Source: Mesorhizobium tamadayense
Lineage (GTDB): Bacteria; Pseudomonadota; Alphaproteobacteria; Rhizobiales; Rhizobiaceae
DNA: 64,000 nt
Reading direction: 5' to 3'
NCBI RefSeq assembly: GCF_003863365.1
Contig: NZ_RQXT01000009.1
Span: 62,001 to 126,000 of the forward strand
Made by a program: the position numbers and the translations under genes. Under the pieces are notes generated by a model. The model made no database searches. It saw only the letters and a program-made list of their open reading frames with translations, and was not told where the DNA came from. This document shows, piece by piece, positions 33,551-43,871 of the stretch. Every line of letters begins with the position of its first letter. Position 1 is the stretch's first letter.

Positions 33551-34711
33551 ATGCGGTTCTTCGGCGTCGTCAGTTTCGTGCTCGCAGCGCTTTGCCTTGC
33601 CGGCTGCTCGTCCACGTCGGGCGTCGATGCCTTGCAGATGCCGTCCAGCGAGACGACCAGCTCCGTCGTGCGGCCGAGCGCCCCGGTGACGAAGGCCGTG
33701 AGGGCGGCCGATACCGAGACAACCGTCGAGACCGCGTCGATGTCGGGCACCGCCCGCATCAGGCCGCCGGCGCCGCTGCCTGGCGATGAGAATGCGCGCC
33801 TCGGCGACGTTAATTCGCGCCTTGACGACGAGAATGCGCGTCCCGACGACGAGAATTCGCGTCCTTTCGGCCTCGCCGAGGAAGAGACGGTGGCGTTCCC
33901 AGCACCCGACCTGCCGGACAGCGTCGAGCCGCCGGTGGAGGAGGCGGCGCTGGTCTCGACGCCGAGGCGGCTGTCGCGCGCCGCGCCCGCGATGCTGGCC
34001 AGCCCGGTCACCCGCTATGCCTTCCGCGATGCCAAGCCGATCAATTTTGGCCGCTCTTCGCCCCGGCATCTTGCCGTCCACGGCGTCGACGTCTCGCGCT
34101 GGCAAGGCAACATCAACTGGCAGAAGCTGCGCGGCCAGGGCGCCAACTTCGCCTACATCAAGGCGACCGACGGCGGGGACCATCTCGACCCGATGTTCGC
34201 GAAGAACTGGCGCGGCGCGAACGCCGCCGGGCTGAAGCGCGGCGCCTATCATTTCTTCTACTGGTGCCGCACCGCCGGCGAGCAGGCCGACTGGTTCATC
34301 CGCAACGTGCCGCGGGTCGCGGGCGCGCTGCCGCCGGTGATCGACGTCGAGTGGAACGGCGACTCCTCCTGCAGGCGCAGGCCGTCGCGCGAAAAAGTGC
34401 TGGAGAAGATGCAGGTGTTCATGGACAAGCTGGAGCGCTACTACGGCCAGCGGCCCATCATCTACACCAGCCCCGACTTCTATCGCGACAATCTGCGCGG
34501 CGCCTTCCTCGACTATCCGTTCTGGCTGCGCGCGGTGGCCGCGCACCCGTCAAGGGTCTATCCGGGCCGCAGGTGGCTGTTCTGGCAATATTCGGGCTCC
34601 GGCCTATCGCGCGGCGTCAGCGGTCGCATCGACCTCAACGTCTTCCACGGCGACGAGCGGCAGTGGCGCGCGTGGCTGGGAGGCGGGCAGATGGTGGCTG
34701 ACGCGGAATAG
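33551..34711 (+). CDS. GH25 lysozyme-family lipoprotein
   Basis: A 386-residue protein. A lipobox (LAALCLAGCSS) implies a lipoprotein. A long low-complexity linker follows with about four 7-residue units (ENARLGD, VNSRLDD, ENARPDD, ENSRPFG). The C-terminal part is a GH25 muramidase: HGVDVSRWQGNINWQKLRGQ, ANFAYIKATDGGDHLDPMF, GAYHFFYWCRTAGEQADWFI, and LPPVIDVEWNG, whose Asp and Glu are the catalytic pair. It should cleave peptidoglycan beta-1,4 bonds in the periplasm. The start at 33551 gives the signal; an upstream GTG frame does not. Confidence 0.92.
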   Translation: MRFFGVVSFVLAALCLAGCSSTSGVDALQMPSSETTSSVVRPSAPVTKAVRAADTETTVETASMSGTARIRPPAPLPGDENARLGDVNSRLDDENARPDDENSRPFGLAEEETVAFPAPDLPDSVEPPVEEAALVSTPRRLSRAAPAMLASPVTRYAFRDAKPINFGRSSPRHLAVHGVDVSRWQGNINWQKLRGQGANFAYIKATDGGDHLDPMFAKNWRGANAAGLKRGAYHFFYWCRTAGEQADWFIRNVPRVAGALPPVIDVEWNGDSSCRRRPSREKVLEKMQVFMDKLERYYGQRPIIYTSPDFYRDNLRGAFLDYPFWLRAVAAHPSRVYPGRRWLFWQYSGSGLSRGVSGRIDLNVFHGDERQWRAWLGGGQMVADAE

Positions 34712-34868
34712 GCGGATCAGCTTCGGGTTCTGACTCCGGCGGCTGCCTTTGTCTGACCGGCGATCGGCGGCAATTTCAGCATTTCGCTAACAATCCGCTC
34801 ACCCTGCCTCTTAGCGGTGCGGCAACGGCTTTCCGGTAACGTAGCCGTGATCGCGTTTGGAGGGGCCG

Positions 34869-35396
34869 ATGCGCAATCCAGTTCTGGCAATCGTGTTCGC
34901 AGCCGCCGTCGGCTACGGGTTCTTCGGCCCGGGCAACAAGCCGGTCGCTATCCCGGAGGCCGCGCCCGGCGCCTCACCGACGGCGCCGCGCCCGGTGAAG
35001 GAAAATGTCGTCGCTTATTACACCGGCGACAAGGCGATGCAGAACGCCAAGGCGAAGGGCCGTTCGACGCTGCCGCGGTTCCATAAGCTGATGGCCGCCG
35101 GCACGCCCGGCACCTACACGGTGAAATTCCCGCTGACCCAGAACGGCGCCACCGAGCATATCTGGATGCAGCTTGTGGGCTTTAGCGACGGCCATTTCGT
35201 CGGCCTGCTTGCCGACGAACCGGTCAACGGCAATCAGTACAAGATGGGCGACCGCATGACGGTGGCCGAGGCCGATGTCGAGGACTGGATGATCCGCAAT
35301 GGTGGCGAAGTCTATGGCGGCTACACCGTGCGCCAGGCGTTTGCCGACATGCCGAAGGAACAGGCGGCAAAGTACGGGATTGCGTTCAAGGATTGA
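34869..35396 (+). CDS. DUF2314 (YegJ-like) protein with membrane anchor
   Basis: A 175-residue protein. The N-terminal MRNPVLAIVFAAAVGYGFFG is a signal or single membrane anchor, then a Pro/Ala-rich stretch. The rest matches DUF2314: NAKAKGRSTLPRFHKLMAAG, TEHIWMQLVGFSDGHFVGLL, YKMGDRMTVAEADVEDWMIR, GEVYGGYTVRQAF. The function of the family is unknown. The ATG follows GGAGGGGCCG; an in-frame start 12 bases earlier is less likely. Confidence 0.85.
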   Translation: MRNPVLAIVFAAAVGYGFFGPGNKPVAIPEAAPGASPTAPRPVKENVVAYYTGDKAMQNAKAKGRSTLPRFHKLMAAGTPGTYTVKFPLTQNGATEHIWMQLVGFSDGHFVGLLADEPVNGNQYKMGDRMTVAEADVEDWMIRNGGEVYGGYTVRQAFADMPKEQAAKYGIAFKD

Positions 35397-35429
35397 GCGC
35401 GCTTTCCCTTCTCCCCTTGTGGGCGTGCG

Positions 35430-35799
35430 CTACGCCTCGTTGATCATCGCCTCGATGTTGTACCCATCAGGATCGAGCACGAAGCCGGCGTAGTAATTCT
35501 CCGCGTAATCCGGACGCGGGCCGGGCGGGCCATTGTCCTTCGCGCCCGCCTCGAGCGCCGCCCGATAGAACGCATCAACCTCCGCCTTGCTCTTCACCCG
35601 AAACGCGACGTGCAGATGCGTGAGCGGCGGCTTCTCGCCCGTGCGCTGGATCTCGAACAGGCAGCCATTGCCGACATCGAAGGCCCAGAACACGACCTCC
35701 ACCGAAGGAGAGGCTGTAGCCCAACGGCGCAAAGGCCTTTTCGTAGAAGCGCCTGCTCTTATCGAGGTCACTCACTTCGATGGTGATGTGGTCGATCAT
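35430..35799 (-). pseudogene. VOC (glyoxalase) protein, frameshifted
   Basis: The first frame begins MIDHITIEVSDLDKSRRFYE, KAFAPLGYSLSFGG, the usual start of a VOC domain. It loses homology at 35698-35703, where the next frame takes over with VVFWAFDVGNGCLFEIQRTG, HLHVAFRVKSKAEVDAFYRA and DPDGYNIEAMI, which is the correct rest of the domain. Removing one G in the sense strand GGTGGAGG restores a single frame of about 122 residues. Either a recent pseudogene or an assembly error. Confidence 0.75.
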
Positions 35800-35863
35800 G
35801 GATTGTCTTGCAGAATCGCGACCAAGCTAATGCGGCCACTCACAACGGAGATGGCCGATGTGG

Positions 35864-36070
35864 CTATGCCTCTATGTATTCCGCCAGACTGACGCCTTTC
35901 GGCACATCCAGCCCGTCAGCGCGCAAGCCCTCGATATGGAAGCGAATTGCATCCCGGATTTCGGTTTCCACTTCAGCGACCGTGGCACCGGTGGCGATGC
36001 AGCCAGGCAGATCCGGCACATAGGCGGAAAAATTGTTTCCCGCTTTCTCAATGACTACGGCGTAACGCAT
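35864..36070 (-). CDS. hicB: HicB-type antitoxin
   Basis: A 68-residue protein with the HicB fold: YAVVIEKAGNNFSAYVPDLP, GCIATGATVAEVETEIRDAI, RFHIEGLRADGLDVPKG. HicB neutralises the mRNA interferase HicA. It lacks a C-terminal DNA-binding extension, so it is the short form. It lies directly downstream of the hicA remnant. If hicA is inactive, hicB is an orphan antitoxin. Confidence 0.88.
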   Translation of the reverse strand: MRYAVVIEKAGNNFSAYVPDLPGCIATGATVAEVETEIRDAIRFHIEGLRADGLDVPKGVSLAEYIEA

Positions 36071-36074
36071 GCCA

Positions 36075-36258
36075 TCACTCCTTTAGTCCGGACTGCTTGA
36101 GGATGCTGTTCAAATGTTCCTGGCGCAACCTCTTCAGACGGCTTGCCGGCCACGGTGACGCGGCCGGCTTTGATGTCATGCTTATATTGGCGATGGCTGG
36201 CTTTGGTTGCAACCAAATACCAGCCATCGGCTTCCAGCATGCGAATGACTTCGCGGAC
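36075..36258 (-). pseudogene. hicA: HicA mRNA-interferase toxin, start codon lost and frameshifted
   Basis: The frame REVIRMLEADGWYLVATKAS and HRQYKH, then GRVTVAGKPSEEVAPGT is a clear HicA, with the catalytic His in SHRQYKH. The expected tail LNSILKQSGLKE lies in another frame; deleting one T of the sense TTT (36112-36114) joins them. Upstream, an in-frame TGA precedes VREVIRM, so the normal start codon is missing, although an internal ATG at 36240 exists. It sits just after nrdJ on the same strand, with HicB after it. Confidence 0.8.
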
Positions 36259-36282
36259 TCAGCCCAGGGGCGGCATCGGGTC

Positions 36283-39200
36283 TCAGCTGCACCCGCTCGT
36301 CGACCCGCACGTGTCGCACTTCTCGCAGGTGCCGTTCCGCACCATGGTGAAGTTGTGGCACTCGGAGCATTCGTTGCCGGTGTAGCCTTGGAGCAACGAC
36401 TGCTGGCGCCTGGTGGCGGCGAGCTTCTTTGCCTCGGCGGCCTCGTTGGCGGCGGCGTCGGTGAAGAGCGCCTCGGCGCCGCCGGCGGCCTCGGCTTCCT
36501 GTTCCACCATCTCCTCGGCCAGTTCCCTGGCGCGGTCTTCATAGTCGCGCTTGTAGGCGATCGCCTCGTCGCTCGCCGGCTTCAGCGCCAGCACGTTGGA
36601 GCCGGCAAAGGCGGTCGGCGCTGCGCGGGCAGGGGCCGTCGTCGGGGTCGAGCCGCCAAAGCCCTTGGGCTCGCTGCCGATGCCAGACACCAGCTTCACC
36701 GGCGAGGCGCCGCGATAGAGGCCCTTGGAGAAGGGCGTCGCCTTGCCTTCGGTGATGCCGCGGCCAAGTGCTGTCTTGTCGAAATCCGACTGGTCGACAT
36801 GGGCGAGGTCGTGGCGGCCGAGATAGGAGACCGCAAGCTCGCGGAACACGTAGTCGAGGATCGACGTCGCGTTCTTGATCGCGTCGTTGCCCTGCACCAT
36901 GCCGGCCGGCTCGAACTTGGTGAAGGTGAAGGCCTCGACATATTCATCGAGCGGCACGCCGTATTGCAGGCCGAGCGAAATCGCGATGGCGAAGTTGTTC
37001 ATCATCGCGCGGAAGGCAGCACCTTCCTTGTGCATGTCGATAAAGATCTCGCCGAGGCGCCCGTCGTCGAACTCGCCGGTCCTGAGATACACCTTGTGGC
37101 CGCCGACGACGGCCTTCTGCGTATAACCCTTGCGGCGGTTCGGCAGCTTCTCGCGGTCACGATAGAGCCGCTCGATAACGCGCTCGACGATCTTTTCCGT
37201 CACCTGCACGGCGCGCTGCGCGGCGGGTGCCGCGATCAGCTGCTCGACCGCTTCGTCCTCATCCTCGTCGTCATCGGCGAGCAGCGAGGCGTTGAGCGGC
37301 TGCGAGAGCTTCGAGCCGTCGCGATAAAGCGCGTTGGCCTTCAGCGCCAGCTTCCACGACAGCATGTAGGCGTTCTTGGCGTCCTCGACCGTCGCCTCGT
37401 TCGGCATGTTGATGGTCTTGGAAATGGCGCCCGAGATGAAGGGCTGCGCCGCCGCCATCATCAGGATGTGGCTCTGGATCGAAAGCGAGCGCTTGCCGAT
37501 CTTGCCGCAGGGGCTGGCGCAGTCGAATACCGGCAGATGCTCGGCCTTGAGGAACGGCGCGCCTTCGAGCGTCATGGCGCCGCAGACATGGATGTTGGCC
37601 GCGTCGATCTCCTTTTTGGAGAAGCCCAGCGCAGGCAGCATCTCGAAGGAGAGGTCGCCGAGTTGCTCGTCGGTGAAGCCGAGCGTCTCCTTCACCCAGT
37701 CGGCGCCCAGTGTCCACTGGTTGAACACGAACTTGATGTCGAAGGCCGACTTCAGCGCCGCGTTCAGCACCGCGATCTTCTCGTCGGTGAAGCCCTTGGC
37801 CTTCAGCGAAGACGGGTTGATGGCCGGCGCCTGGTTGAGGTTGCCGTGGCCGACCGCGTAAGCCTCGATCTCGGCGATCTGGCTTTCGGAGTAGCCCAGC
37901 GTGCGCAGGGCTTCCGGCACGGCGCGATTGATGATCTTGAAGTAGCCGCCGCCGGCGAGCTTCTTGAACTTAACCAGCGCGAAGTCGGGCTCGATGCCGG
38001 TGGTGTCGCAATCCATCACCAGGCCGATCGTGCCGGTCGGCGCGATCACGGTCGCCTGCGCGTTGCGGTAGCCGTGCTCCTCGCCGAGCTCGATGGCGCG
38101 GTCCCAGGCGGCGCGGGCGTGCTCGGCCAGCGCCTGCTGCTTGAGGTCGGAAGCGACCAGCGACACCGGATTGACGGCGAGCTTCTCGTAGCCGTCCTTG
38201 TCGCCATAGGCGGCGCGGCGGTGGTTGCGCATGACGCGCAGCATGTTCTGCGCGTTGCGGTCATAGTCCGGGAAGGCGCCGAGCTCGGAGGCCATTTCGG
38301 CCGAGGTCGAGTAGGCGACGCCGGTCATAACAGCGGTGAGTGCTGCGCAGATGGCGCGGCCCTCGTCGGAGTCATAGGGGATGCCCGAGGTCATCAGCAG
38401 GCCGCCGACATTGGCGTAGCCGAGGCCGAGCGTGCGGTACTCGTAGGAGAGCTTGGCGATCTCCTTCGACGGGAACTGCGCCATCATCACCGAGATTTCG
38501 AGCACGATGGTCCACAGCCGCACCGTGTGCTCGTAAGCCGCGATGTCGATCGTGCCGTCGGCCTTGCGATAGGGCAAAAGGTTGATCGAGGCGAGGTTGC
38601 AGGCCGTGTCGTCGAGGAACATGTATTCCGAGCACGGGTTGGAGGCCCGGATCGCACCGGCCGAAGCGCAGGTGTGCCAGTCGTTCATGGTCGTGTTGAA
38701 GTGCAGGCCCGGATCGGCCGACGCCCAGGCGGCGTAGCCGATCTTTTCCCACAGGTCGCGCGCCTTCAGCGTCTTCAGGACCTTGCCGTCCTTGCGGGCG
38801 GTGAGCTGCCAGTCGCCGTCGGCCTCGACGGCGCGCAGGAAATTGTCCTGCAGCGACACCGAATTGTTGGAGTTCTGGCCGGAGACGGTGAGATAGGCGT
38901 CCGAATCCCAGTCGGTGTCGTAGGTCTTGAACGACATCGAGGTGTAGCCCTGACGGGCGAACTGGATGACGCGGTAGATGTAGTTCTCCGGCACGGCGTC
39001 CTTCTTGGCCGCCTTGATCTCGCGCTTCAGCGCGGTGTTGATGGCCGGGTCGAAGCAGTCGTCGTCATGGCCTTCGCAATTGACGCAGGCCTTCATGATC
39101 GCTTCGAGATGCTTCTTGACGATCTTCGAGCCGGTCACCAGCGAGGCGACCTTCTGCTCTTCATTGACCTTCCAGTCGATGAATTCCTCGATGTCGGGAT

Positions 39201-40059
39201 GGTCGGCGTCGACGATGACCATCTTGGCTGCGCGGCGCGTCGTGCCGCCCGACTTGATGGCGCCCGCGGCGCGGTCGCCGATCTTGAGGAAGCTCATCAG
39301 GCCGGACGAGCGGCCGCCGCCCGACAGCTTTTCGCCTTCGCCGCGCAGCATCGAGAAGTTCGAGCCAGTGCCGGAGCCGTATTTGAACAGGCGCGCCTCG
39401 CGCACCCACAGGTCCATGATGCCGCCCTCGTTGACGAGGTCGTCCTGCACGCCCTGGATGAAGCAGGCATGCGGCTGCGGATGCTCGTAGGCGGACTTCG
39501 ACTTGGTCAGCTTGCCGGTGAAGGGGTCGACATAGAAATGGCCCTGGCTCGGGCCGTCGATGCCATAGGCCCAGTGCAGGCCGGTGTTGAACCACTGCGG
39601 CGAGTTCGGCGCGACGCGCTGGGTAGCGAGCATATAGGCAAGCTCGTCGCGGAAAGCGCGCGCGTCTTCTTCCGATTTGAAGTAGCCGCCCTTCCAGCCC
39701 CAATAGGTCCAGGTGCCGGACAGCCGGTCGAAGACCTGGCGGGCATCGGTTTCCGAACCATAGCGTTCAGCTTCGGGGAGCTTGGCGAGCTCGGCCTCGT
39801 CGGCAACGGAGCGCCACAGGAAGGAGGGGACATCGTTCTCCTCGACTTTCTTCAGGCGTGCCGGCACACCGGCCTTGCGGAAATACTTTTGGGCCAGGAT
39901 GTCGGCCGCGACCTGGCTGAACTGGGCCGGCACATCGATGTTGTCCAAGCGGAACACCACCGAGCCGTCGGGATTTTTGATCTCCGACAGGGCCTTGCGG
40001 AATTCGATCTCAGCGTAAGCAGATTGTCCTGGCTTGGTGAAGCGACGCTCGATGCGCAT
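36283..40059 (-). CDS. nrdJ: Adenosylcobalamin-dependent ribonucleotide reductase (class II)
   Basis: A 1258-residue class II reductase. It begins [20 protein letters not shown], has [20 protein letters not shown], the [20 protein letters not shown] substrate loop, the [20 protein letters not shown] active-site cysteine region, and [21 protein letters not shown] cysteine-rich tail ([23 protein letters not shown]) should reduce the active site after each turnover. It converts ribonucleotides to deoxyribonucleotides using adenosylcobalamin, with or without oxygen. A leader of about 264 bases and an NrdR-type box precede it. Confidence 0.96.
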   Translation of the reverse strand: MRIERRFTKPGQSAYAEIEFRKALSEIKNPDGSVVFRLDNIDVPAQFSQVAADILAQKYFRKAGVPARLKKVEENDVPSFLWRSVADEAELAKLPEAERYGSETDARQVFDRLSGTWTYWGWKGGYFKSEEDARAFRDELAYMLATQRVAPNSPQWFNTGLHWAYGIDGPSQGHFYVDPFTGKLTKSKSAYEHPQPHACFIQGVQDDLVNEGGIMDLWVREARLFKYGSGTGSNFSMLRGEGEKLSGGGRSSGLMSFLKIGDRAAGAIKSGGTTRRAAKMVIVDADHPDIEEFIDWKVNEEQKVASLVTGSKIVKKHLEAIMKACVNCEGHDDDCFDPAINTALKREIKAAKKDAVPENYIYRVIQFARQGYTSMSFKTYDTDWDSDAYLTVSGQNSNNSVSLQDNFLRAVEADGDWQLTARKDGKVLKTLKARDLWEKIGYAAWASADPGLHFNTTMNDWHTCASAGAIRASNPCSEYMFLDDTACNLASINLLPYRKADGTIDIAAYEHTVRLWTIVLEISVMMAQFPSKEIAKLSYEYRTLGLGYANVGGLLMTSGIPYDSDEGRAICAALTAVMTGVAYSTSAEMASELGAFPDYDRNAQNMLRVMRNHRRAAYGDKDGYEKLAVNPVSLVASDLKQQALAEHARAAWDRAIELGEEHGYRNAQATVIAPTGTIGLVMDCDTTGIEPDFALVKFKKLAGGGYFKIINRAVPEALRTLGYSESQIAEIEAYAVGHGNLNQAPAINPSSLKAKGFTDEKIAVLNAALKSAFDIKFVFNQWTLGADWVKETLGFTDEQLGDLSFEMLPALGFSKKEIDAANIHVCGAMTLEGAPFLKAEHLPVFDCASPCGKIGKRSLSIQSHILMMAAAQPFISGAISKTINMPNEATVEDAKNAYMLSWKLALKANALYRDGSKLSQPLNASLLADDDEDEDEAVEQLIAAPAAQRAVQVTEKIVERVIERLYRDREKLPNRRKGYTQKAVVGGHKVYLRTGEFDDGRLGEIFIDMHKEGAAFRAMMNNFAIAISLGLQYGVPLDEYVEAFTFTKFEPAGMVQGNDAIKNATSILDYVFRELAVSYLGRHDLAHVDQSDFDKTALGRGITEGKATPFSKGLYRGASPVKLVSGIGSEPKGFGGSTPTTAPARAAPTAFAGSNVLALKPASDEAIAYKRDYEDRARELAEEMVEQEAEAAGGAEALFTDAAANEAAEAKKLAATRRQQSLLQGYTGNECSECHNFTMVRNGTCEKCDTCGSTSGCS

Positions 40060-40323
40060 TGGTCCGGTCCTCTTTATCTACATATAGCGCTTTTCCCCAG
40101 GGATTTCTGCCCAAAAGGCGATAAGCGCGGTCCGCCGTTTGCCGGCACGCAAGGCATGCCGGCATTGTCCTGGTCGCGGGCGCCGGCATGCAGACGACAA
40201 AACGCCTTGCCCAAGCATCTTGCCCAGGCTGCAGACCGACCCTGCGGGTCCCTCAACTGAAACTTTGATCGATTCCCTCCGTAGAGGGAGGTTCACACTA
40301 TCTAGGGTCGAGCCTGCCTGCAA

Positions 40324-40339
40324 ACACTAAATATAGTGT
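40324..40339 (-). promoter_or_regulatory. NrdR-type box upstream of nrdJ
   Basis: ACACTAAATATAGTGT is a near-perfect 16-bp palindrome matching the NrdR box shape (ACAC-wAtATAt-GTGT), about 265 bases before the nrdJ start. A degenerate second site (ACACTATCTAGGGTCG) lies at 40295-40310, 29 bases away by site start, close to the tandem spacing usual for NrdR boxes. NrdR represses ribonucleotide reductase genes in response to ATP/dATP. Confidence 0.7.
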
Positions 40340-40781
40340 TAACAGATCATTTTTTCCAGCCCGACAATTCTCCCTTTCGCCACCCCAAGCCCTACATTCC
40401 CAACGCTTCCGCCGACCTCTTGAACAGGCGGAAATGCGGGCAAAACGCACAAAATCCGGGAAAAAAGACCGGCCTCTGAACTCTCCGGTCACGCTCGCAA
40501 ACAGAAGCGCATGGCCTATAAAAAGCGACTCGTTCTGACCCGTCAAGGATTCGTTTTTGTAGCTTTTGTGACCCCAATATGTTGTGTGTCACATATGTGG
40601 ATAACGGGGACAGAAAGGCACCTCGAAAAGCCCGGATCTGGAGGTCATTGGGCGCGGTTCGCCAGTGGCCGGAGGGTTGGCCCCGACGAGCGGCTTTTCA
40701 TTTTAGCTGGCTTGCACTATCTCTTGCGCTTGCGCGGGGGCGTGTCTTGTCAAGCCTAAAAGCATTCGCTACGCCCCGCTC
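40340..40781. other. 442-base intergenic region between nrdJ and gltX
   Basis: No convincing gene. Several short frames exist, but none has both a good ribosome binding site and family resemblance. I see a palindrome CACATATGTG near 40589 and a long-range inverted pair AAAAGCC (40626-40632) / GGCTTTT (40692-40698) followed by an AT-rich stretch, which could be a hairpin or part of a leader of gltX. The nrdJ promoter must also lie at its left end. Confidence 0.4.
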
Positions 40782-42155
40782 ATGACAGTTACCGTTCGTT
40801 TCGCCCCATCGCCGACCGGCCGCATCCATATCGGCAATGCGCGCACCGCGCTGTTCAACTGGCTGTTCGCCATGAACAACAAGGGCCGTTTCATCCAGCG
40901 CTTCGACGATACCGACGTTGCTCGCTCGACACAGGAATTCGCCGATTCGATTCTCTACGACCTGCATTGGCTTGGTATTTTCCCGGATGCTACCGAGTAT
41001 CAGTCGCGCCGCGTCGAGATCTACGATGCGGCGGTGGAGCGGCTGAAGGCGGCGCGGGTGCTCTATGCTTGCTACGAGACGCCCGAGGAACTGGATCTTC
41101 GCCGCAAGGTGCGCCGCACGCGCGGCCTGCCGCCGGTCTATGGCCGCGAGGCGCTGACGCTGACCCCGGAACAGGTGGCCGAATACGAATCCGACGGGCG
41201 CCGGCCGCACTGGCGCTTCCTGCTGCCGAACTTCACCGGCGATCCGCTGCAGCCGGAGCGGACCGAGGTGCGCTGGAACGACCTGGTGCGCGGCGAGGAG
41301 ACCGTCGACCTCGCCTCGCTGTCCGACCCGGTCCTGGTGCGCGAGGACGGCACCTATCTCTACACGCTGCCGTCGGTGGTCGACGACATCGAGATGGGCG
41401 TCACCCACGTTATCCGCGGCGACGATCATGTCACCAATACCGGCGTGCAGATCGCGCTGTTCCAGGCGCTGGGCGCCGAGCCGCCGGTCTTCGGGCACCA
41501 TAATCTGCTCACAACGGTCTCTGGCGAAGGACTGTCGAAGCGCACCGGCGCGCTGTCCATTCAAAGCCTGCGCGAGGACGGCATCGAGCCGATGGCGGTT
41601 GCTTCGCTGGCGGTGCTTGTCGGCACGTCGGAGAATGTCACGGCTGCGCATGACCTCAGCGAGCTTGCCGGGCACTTCGACCCCGCGGCGACGTCCAAGT
41701 CTGCAGCCAAGTTCGACCCGGATGAGCTGTTCGTGCTCAACCGGGCGCTGCTGCATCATATGCCGTTCGAGGAGGCGCGCGACCGGCTGATTGTGCTCGG
41801 CATTTCCGGCGACAAGGCCGAGCCGTTCTGGCTGGCGGTGCGCGGCAATCTGGACCGCTTGTCGGATGCGGTCGCCTGGTGGCGGATCCTGGGCGACGGC
41901 CCGCAGGAGCCGGCGGAGTTCTCCGGCGAGGACCGCGATTTCCTCGACCAGGCGTTCGATCTTCTGCCGGAAGAGCCATGGAACGGCACAGTCTGGAAGG
42001 ATTGGACCGGCAAGATCAAGCAAGCGACGGGCCGCAAGGGCAAGCCGCTGTTCATGCCGCTGCGACTCGCTCTTACCGGGCGCTCTTCCGGGCCGGAGCT
42101 TGCAGATCTATTGCCGCTGATGGGTCGGGAAGGAACGCTGGCCCGACGACCCTGA
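40782..42155 (+). CDS. gltX: Glutamyl-tRNA synthetase
   Basis: A 457-residue class I synthetase. HIGH motif is [19 protein letters not shown] and the KMSKS-type motif is [11 protein letters not shown], with [20 protein letters not shown] and [11 protein letters not shown] between them. It charges tRNA-Glu, and in bacteria lacking GlnRS also tRNA-Gln for later amidation. Rhizobia often have two gltX genes; I cannot tell which specificity this one has. Its 3' end overlaps the convergent DUF2865 gene by 83 bases. Confidence 0.95.
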   Translation: MTVTVRFAPSPTGRIHIGNARTALFNWLFAMNNKGRFIQRFDDTDVARSTQEFADSILYDLHWLGIFPDATEYQSRRVEIYDAAVERLKAARVLYACYETPEELDLRRKVRRTRGLPPVYGREALTLTPEQVAEYESDGRRPHWRFLLPNFTGDPLQPERTEVRWNDLVRGEETVDLASLSDPVLVREDGTYLYTLPSVVDDIEMGVTHVIRGDDHVTNTGVQIALFQALGAEPPVFGHHNLLTTVSGEGLSKRTGALSIQSLREDGIEPMAVASLAVLVGTSENVTAAHDLSELAGHFDPAATSKSAAKFDPDELFVLNRALLHHMPFEEARDRLIVLGISGDKAEPFWLAVRGNLDRLSDAVAWWRILGDGPQEPAEFSGEDRDFLDQAFDLLPEEPWNGTVWKDWTGKIKQATGRKGKPLFMPLRLALTGRSSGPELADLLPLMGREGTLARRP

Positions 42156-43290
42156 CCTTGCGCTGTTCCGGCGGCAATGCTGAAACCGGCGATACCGGCG
42201 TCTCGGTGGTCAGGCGCTTGATAGCCTCGCGATCGAGCTCGCCTTCGGCATTTGCGAGCGTTTCGGGATCGGCGCCCGGATCGGGCTTGGCGGCCGGCAT
42301 CGGAATGAAGGGCCTCGCCTCGCGGTCGGGCTGCGACGGTTCCGGATTGGGCGGATTGCCGGCGATGATCGAGAAGTTTTCAGCCTGGGCGTTGCAACCG
42401 CATTGCGGCGGCCGCGAGAAGTTCGCGCTCTTGTAGAGATAGGCCGTCGGCAACTCGCTGTAGGGGCGGCCGGTCGCCGACGAGGTCATGTTGCCGGCGT
42501 CATCGTCCATGGCATGCGTGTAAAAAACCTGCATCTCGGTGCCGGGGCAGCTCGATTCGCAATTCTTCTGGTCGCGCTCGAAATCGCCGTAAGAGGCGGC
42601 GTTCGACATCGGGAAGAAATAGCCGTCGCAGGTGCGCACGCAAACCGTGCGGAACTCGCCGTTCATCCTCGGCAGATCCATGCCGTCCGGCTGGTTGATC
42701 ATGCGGCGGATGTTGCGCGCGCTGGGGTCGTCCGACGGAACATCGGGCGCTCCAGGCATATCGGTGTCGATCTCCTGATCGCTACGGCCGAAAAGCTGCT
42801 CGAACAGATTGCCGTTGCCACTGTCGCGCGCGGCCTCCTGAATAGGCGCGCGACGCGGCGCGACCTCGTCGTCGCGGCAGCCATTGGCGTCGAGCGCTGC
42901 AAGAATGCGGCTGCGATCGCGCCGCGTGCCGCCGCCGGCCAGCCGCTCGCGCTTGGCCTGCAAGGTATCGAGATTGGCGTTCATACGCTCAATCGAGGCA
43001 TTGATCGCCGCGCATTGGCTGACATTGCGCGAAAACAGCGTGAAGCCGCAATTAGCATCGCCGGCGCGGCTGCGCGCCTTCGCCAGTTGGTCGCGCTGGC
43101 GCGCGATCGCGTCGTCATATTTGCGGATCAGGCCCGGCCCGCCGCCACCGCCGCGAGTGGCGGCGAGCTCGGCTTCGAGCTGGCGGCACGTGCGGGAGGC
43201 TGCTTGCGGCTCGGTCACGGCTACGGCTGACCCCGCCAGCGCTGCAAGCACCGCCGCAAAATGGGTCAGCTTCAACCCCGCGCCTTTCAT
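42073..43290 (-). CDS. DUF2865 secreted protein
   Basis: A 405-residue protein with a signal peptide ([16 protein letters not shown]). It has a coiled-coil-like part with cysteines ([54 protein letters not shown]) and the DUF2865 core [55 protein letters not shown]. The many cysteines suggest disulfide bonds in the periplasm. Function is unknown. Its last 27 codons overlap gltX on the other strand. Confidence 0.88.
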   Translation of the reverse strand: MKGAGLKLTHFAAVLAALAGSAVAVTEPQAASRTCRQLEAELAATRGGGGGPGLIRKYDDAIARQRDQLAKARSRAGDANCGFTLFSRNVSQCAAINASIERMNANLDTLQAKRERLAGGGTRRDRSRILAALDANGCRDDEVAPRRAPIQEAARDSGNGNLFEQLFGRSDQEIDTDMPGAPDVPSDDPSARNIRRMINQPDGMDLPRMNGEFRTVCVRTCDGYFFPMSNAASYGDFERDQKNCESSCPGTEMQVFYTHAMDDDAGNMTSSATGRPYSELPTAYLYKSANFSRPPQCGCNAQAENFSIIAGNPPNPEPSQPDREARPFIPMPAAKPDPGADPETLANAEGELDREAIKRLTTETPVSPVSALPPEQRKVRVVGPAFLPDPSAAIDLQAPARKSAR

Positions 43291-43339
43291 TCGCCTGAAA
43301 CCCCGATTGCCTATGGCCGGAAGGCTACCGTGTTCGTGG

Positions 43340-43751
43340 TTAACTGTTCCCTAGTAAAGGCAAGACCGATGCCAGCAAAAGCAGGACGATTCCAAAAAAC
43401 GCAACGTTCCAAACGAGCGAGCGGAGTAGGGGAACGCCGAATGCATAGAGCGGAAGATAGACCAGCCTGGCCGAAAAATAGAGTCCGGCTCCCCATTTGC
43501 TGAGCGCGGCTTCGTGGCCAACCGCATGGACAAGAAAAACCGCCGCCACGAACACCGGAAATGTCTCGACGAAGCTCCGCAGTGCCCTTTCCAGGCGCCC
43601 CTGCCATCCCCGTGAGCGGAGGGACTTCGGCGTCTCGGGCGCTGGCCGTCCAGCGGTAACCTCGCTGAAAGCTCGCCGAATGCGAGGTGAGAACAATGTG
43701 AATGAAACAGAGCACGCAACTTGCGGCGAGCATGGCTAGTTCGAAGCTCAT
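43340..43751 (-). pseudogene. MAPEG-family membrane protein, frameshifted
   Basis: The first frame begins MSFELAMLAASCVLCFIHIV, LTSHSASFQRGYRW, DAEVPPLTGMAG, the usual N-terminus of short MAPEG proteins. The remaining domain (GRLERALRSFVETFPVFVAA, VFLVHAVGHEAALSKWGAG, VYLPLYAFGVPLLRSLVWN) is in the next frame and ends at 43340. Deleting one base from the run of four C at 43598-43601 restores one frame of about 136 residues. Either pseudogene or assembly error. Confidence 0.8.
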
Positions 43752-43871
43752 TCAACCCTCGCATTTGCCCATTCGTCTATTGCGTTTGAATGTCGAAGCG
43801 CAATGGCGTGGCCGCAATCGCCGCCACCAACCTGCAATGAGCGCCATCGGTGCTCGCAGCCAGAGTCATCT

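Noticed and set aside
36097-40260. 1387-codon open frame on the plus strand opposite nrdJ
   Set aside because: It mirrors the codon pattern of nrdJ in high-GC DNA, has no recognisable domain and no ribosome binding site; nrdJ on the minus strand is fully conserved.
40060-40330. Cobalamin riboswitch before nrdJ
   Set aside because: I looked for a B12-box-like sequence on the minus strand and did not see one; the NrdR box is a better explanation of control.
40511-40759. 82-codon plus-strand frame before gltX
   Set aside because: No ribosome binding site, no family resemblance, and the codon use is unlike neighbouring genes.
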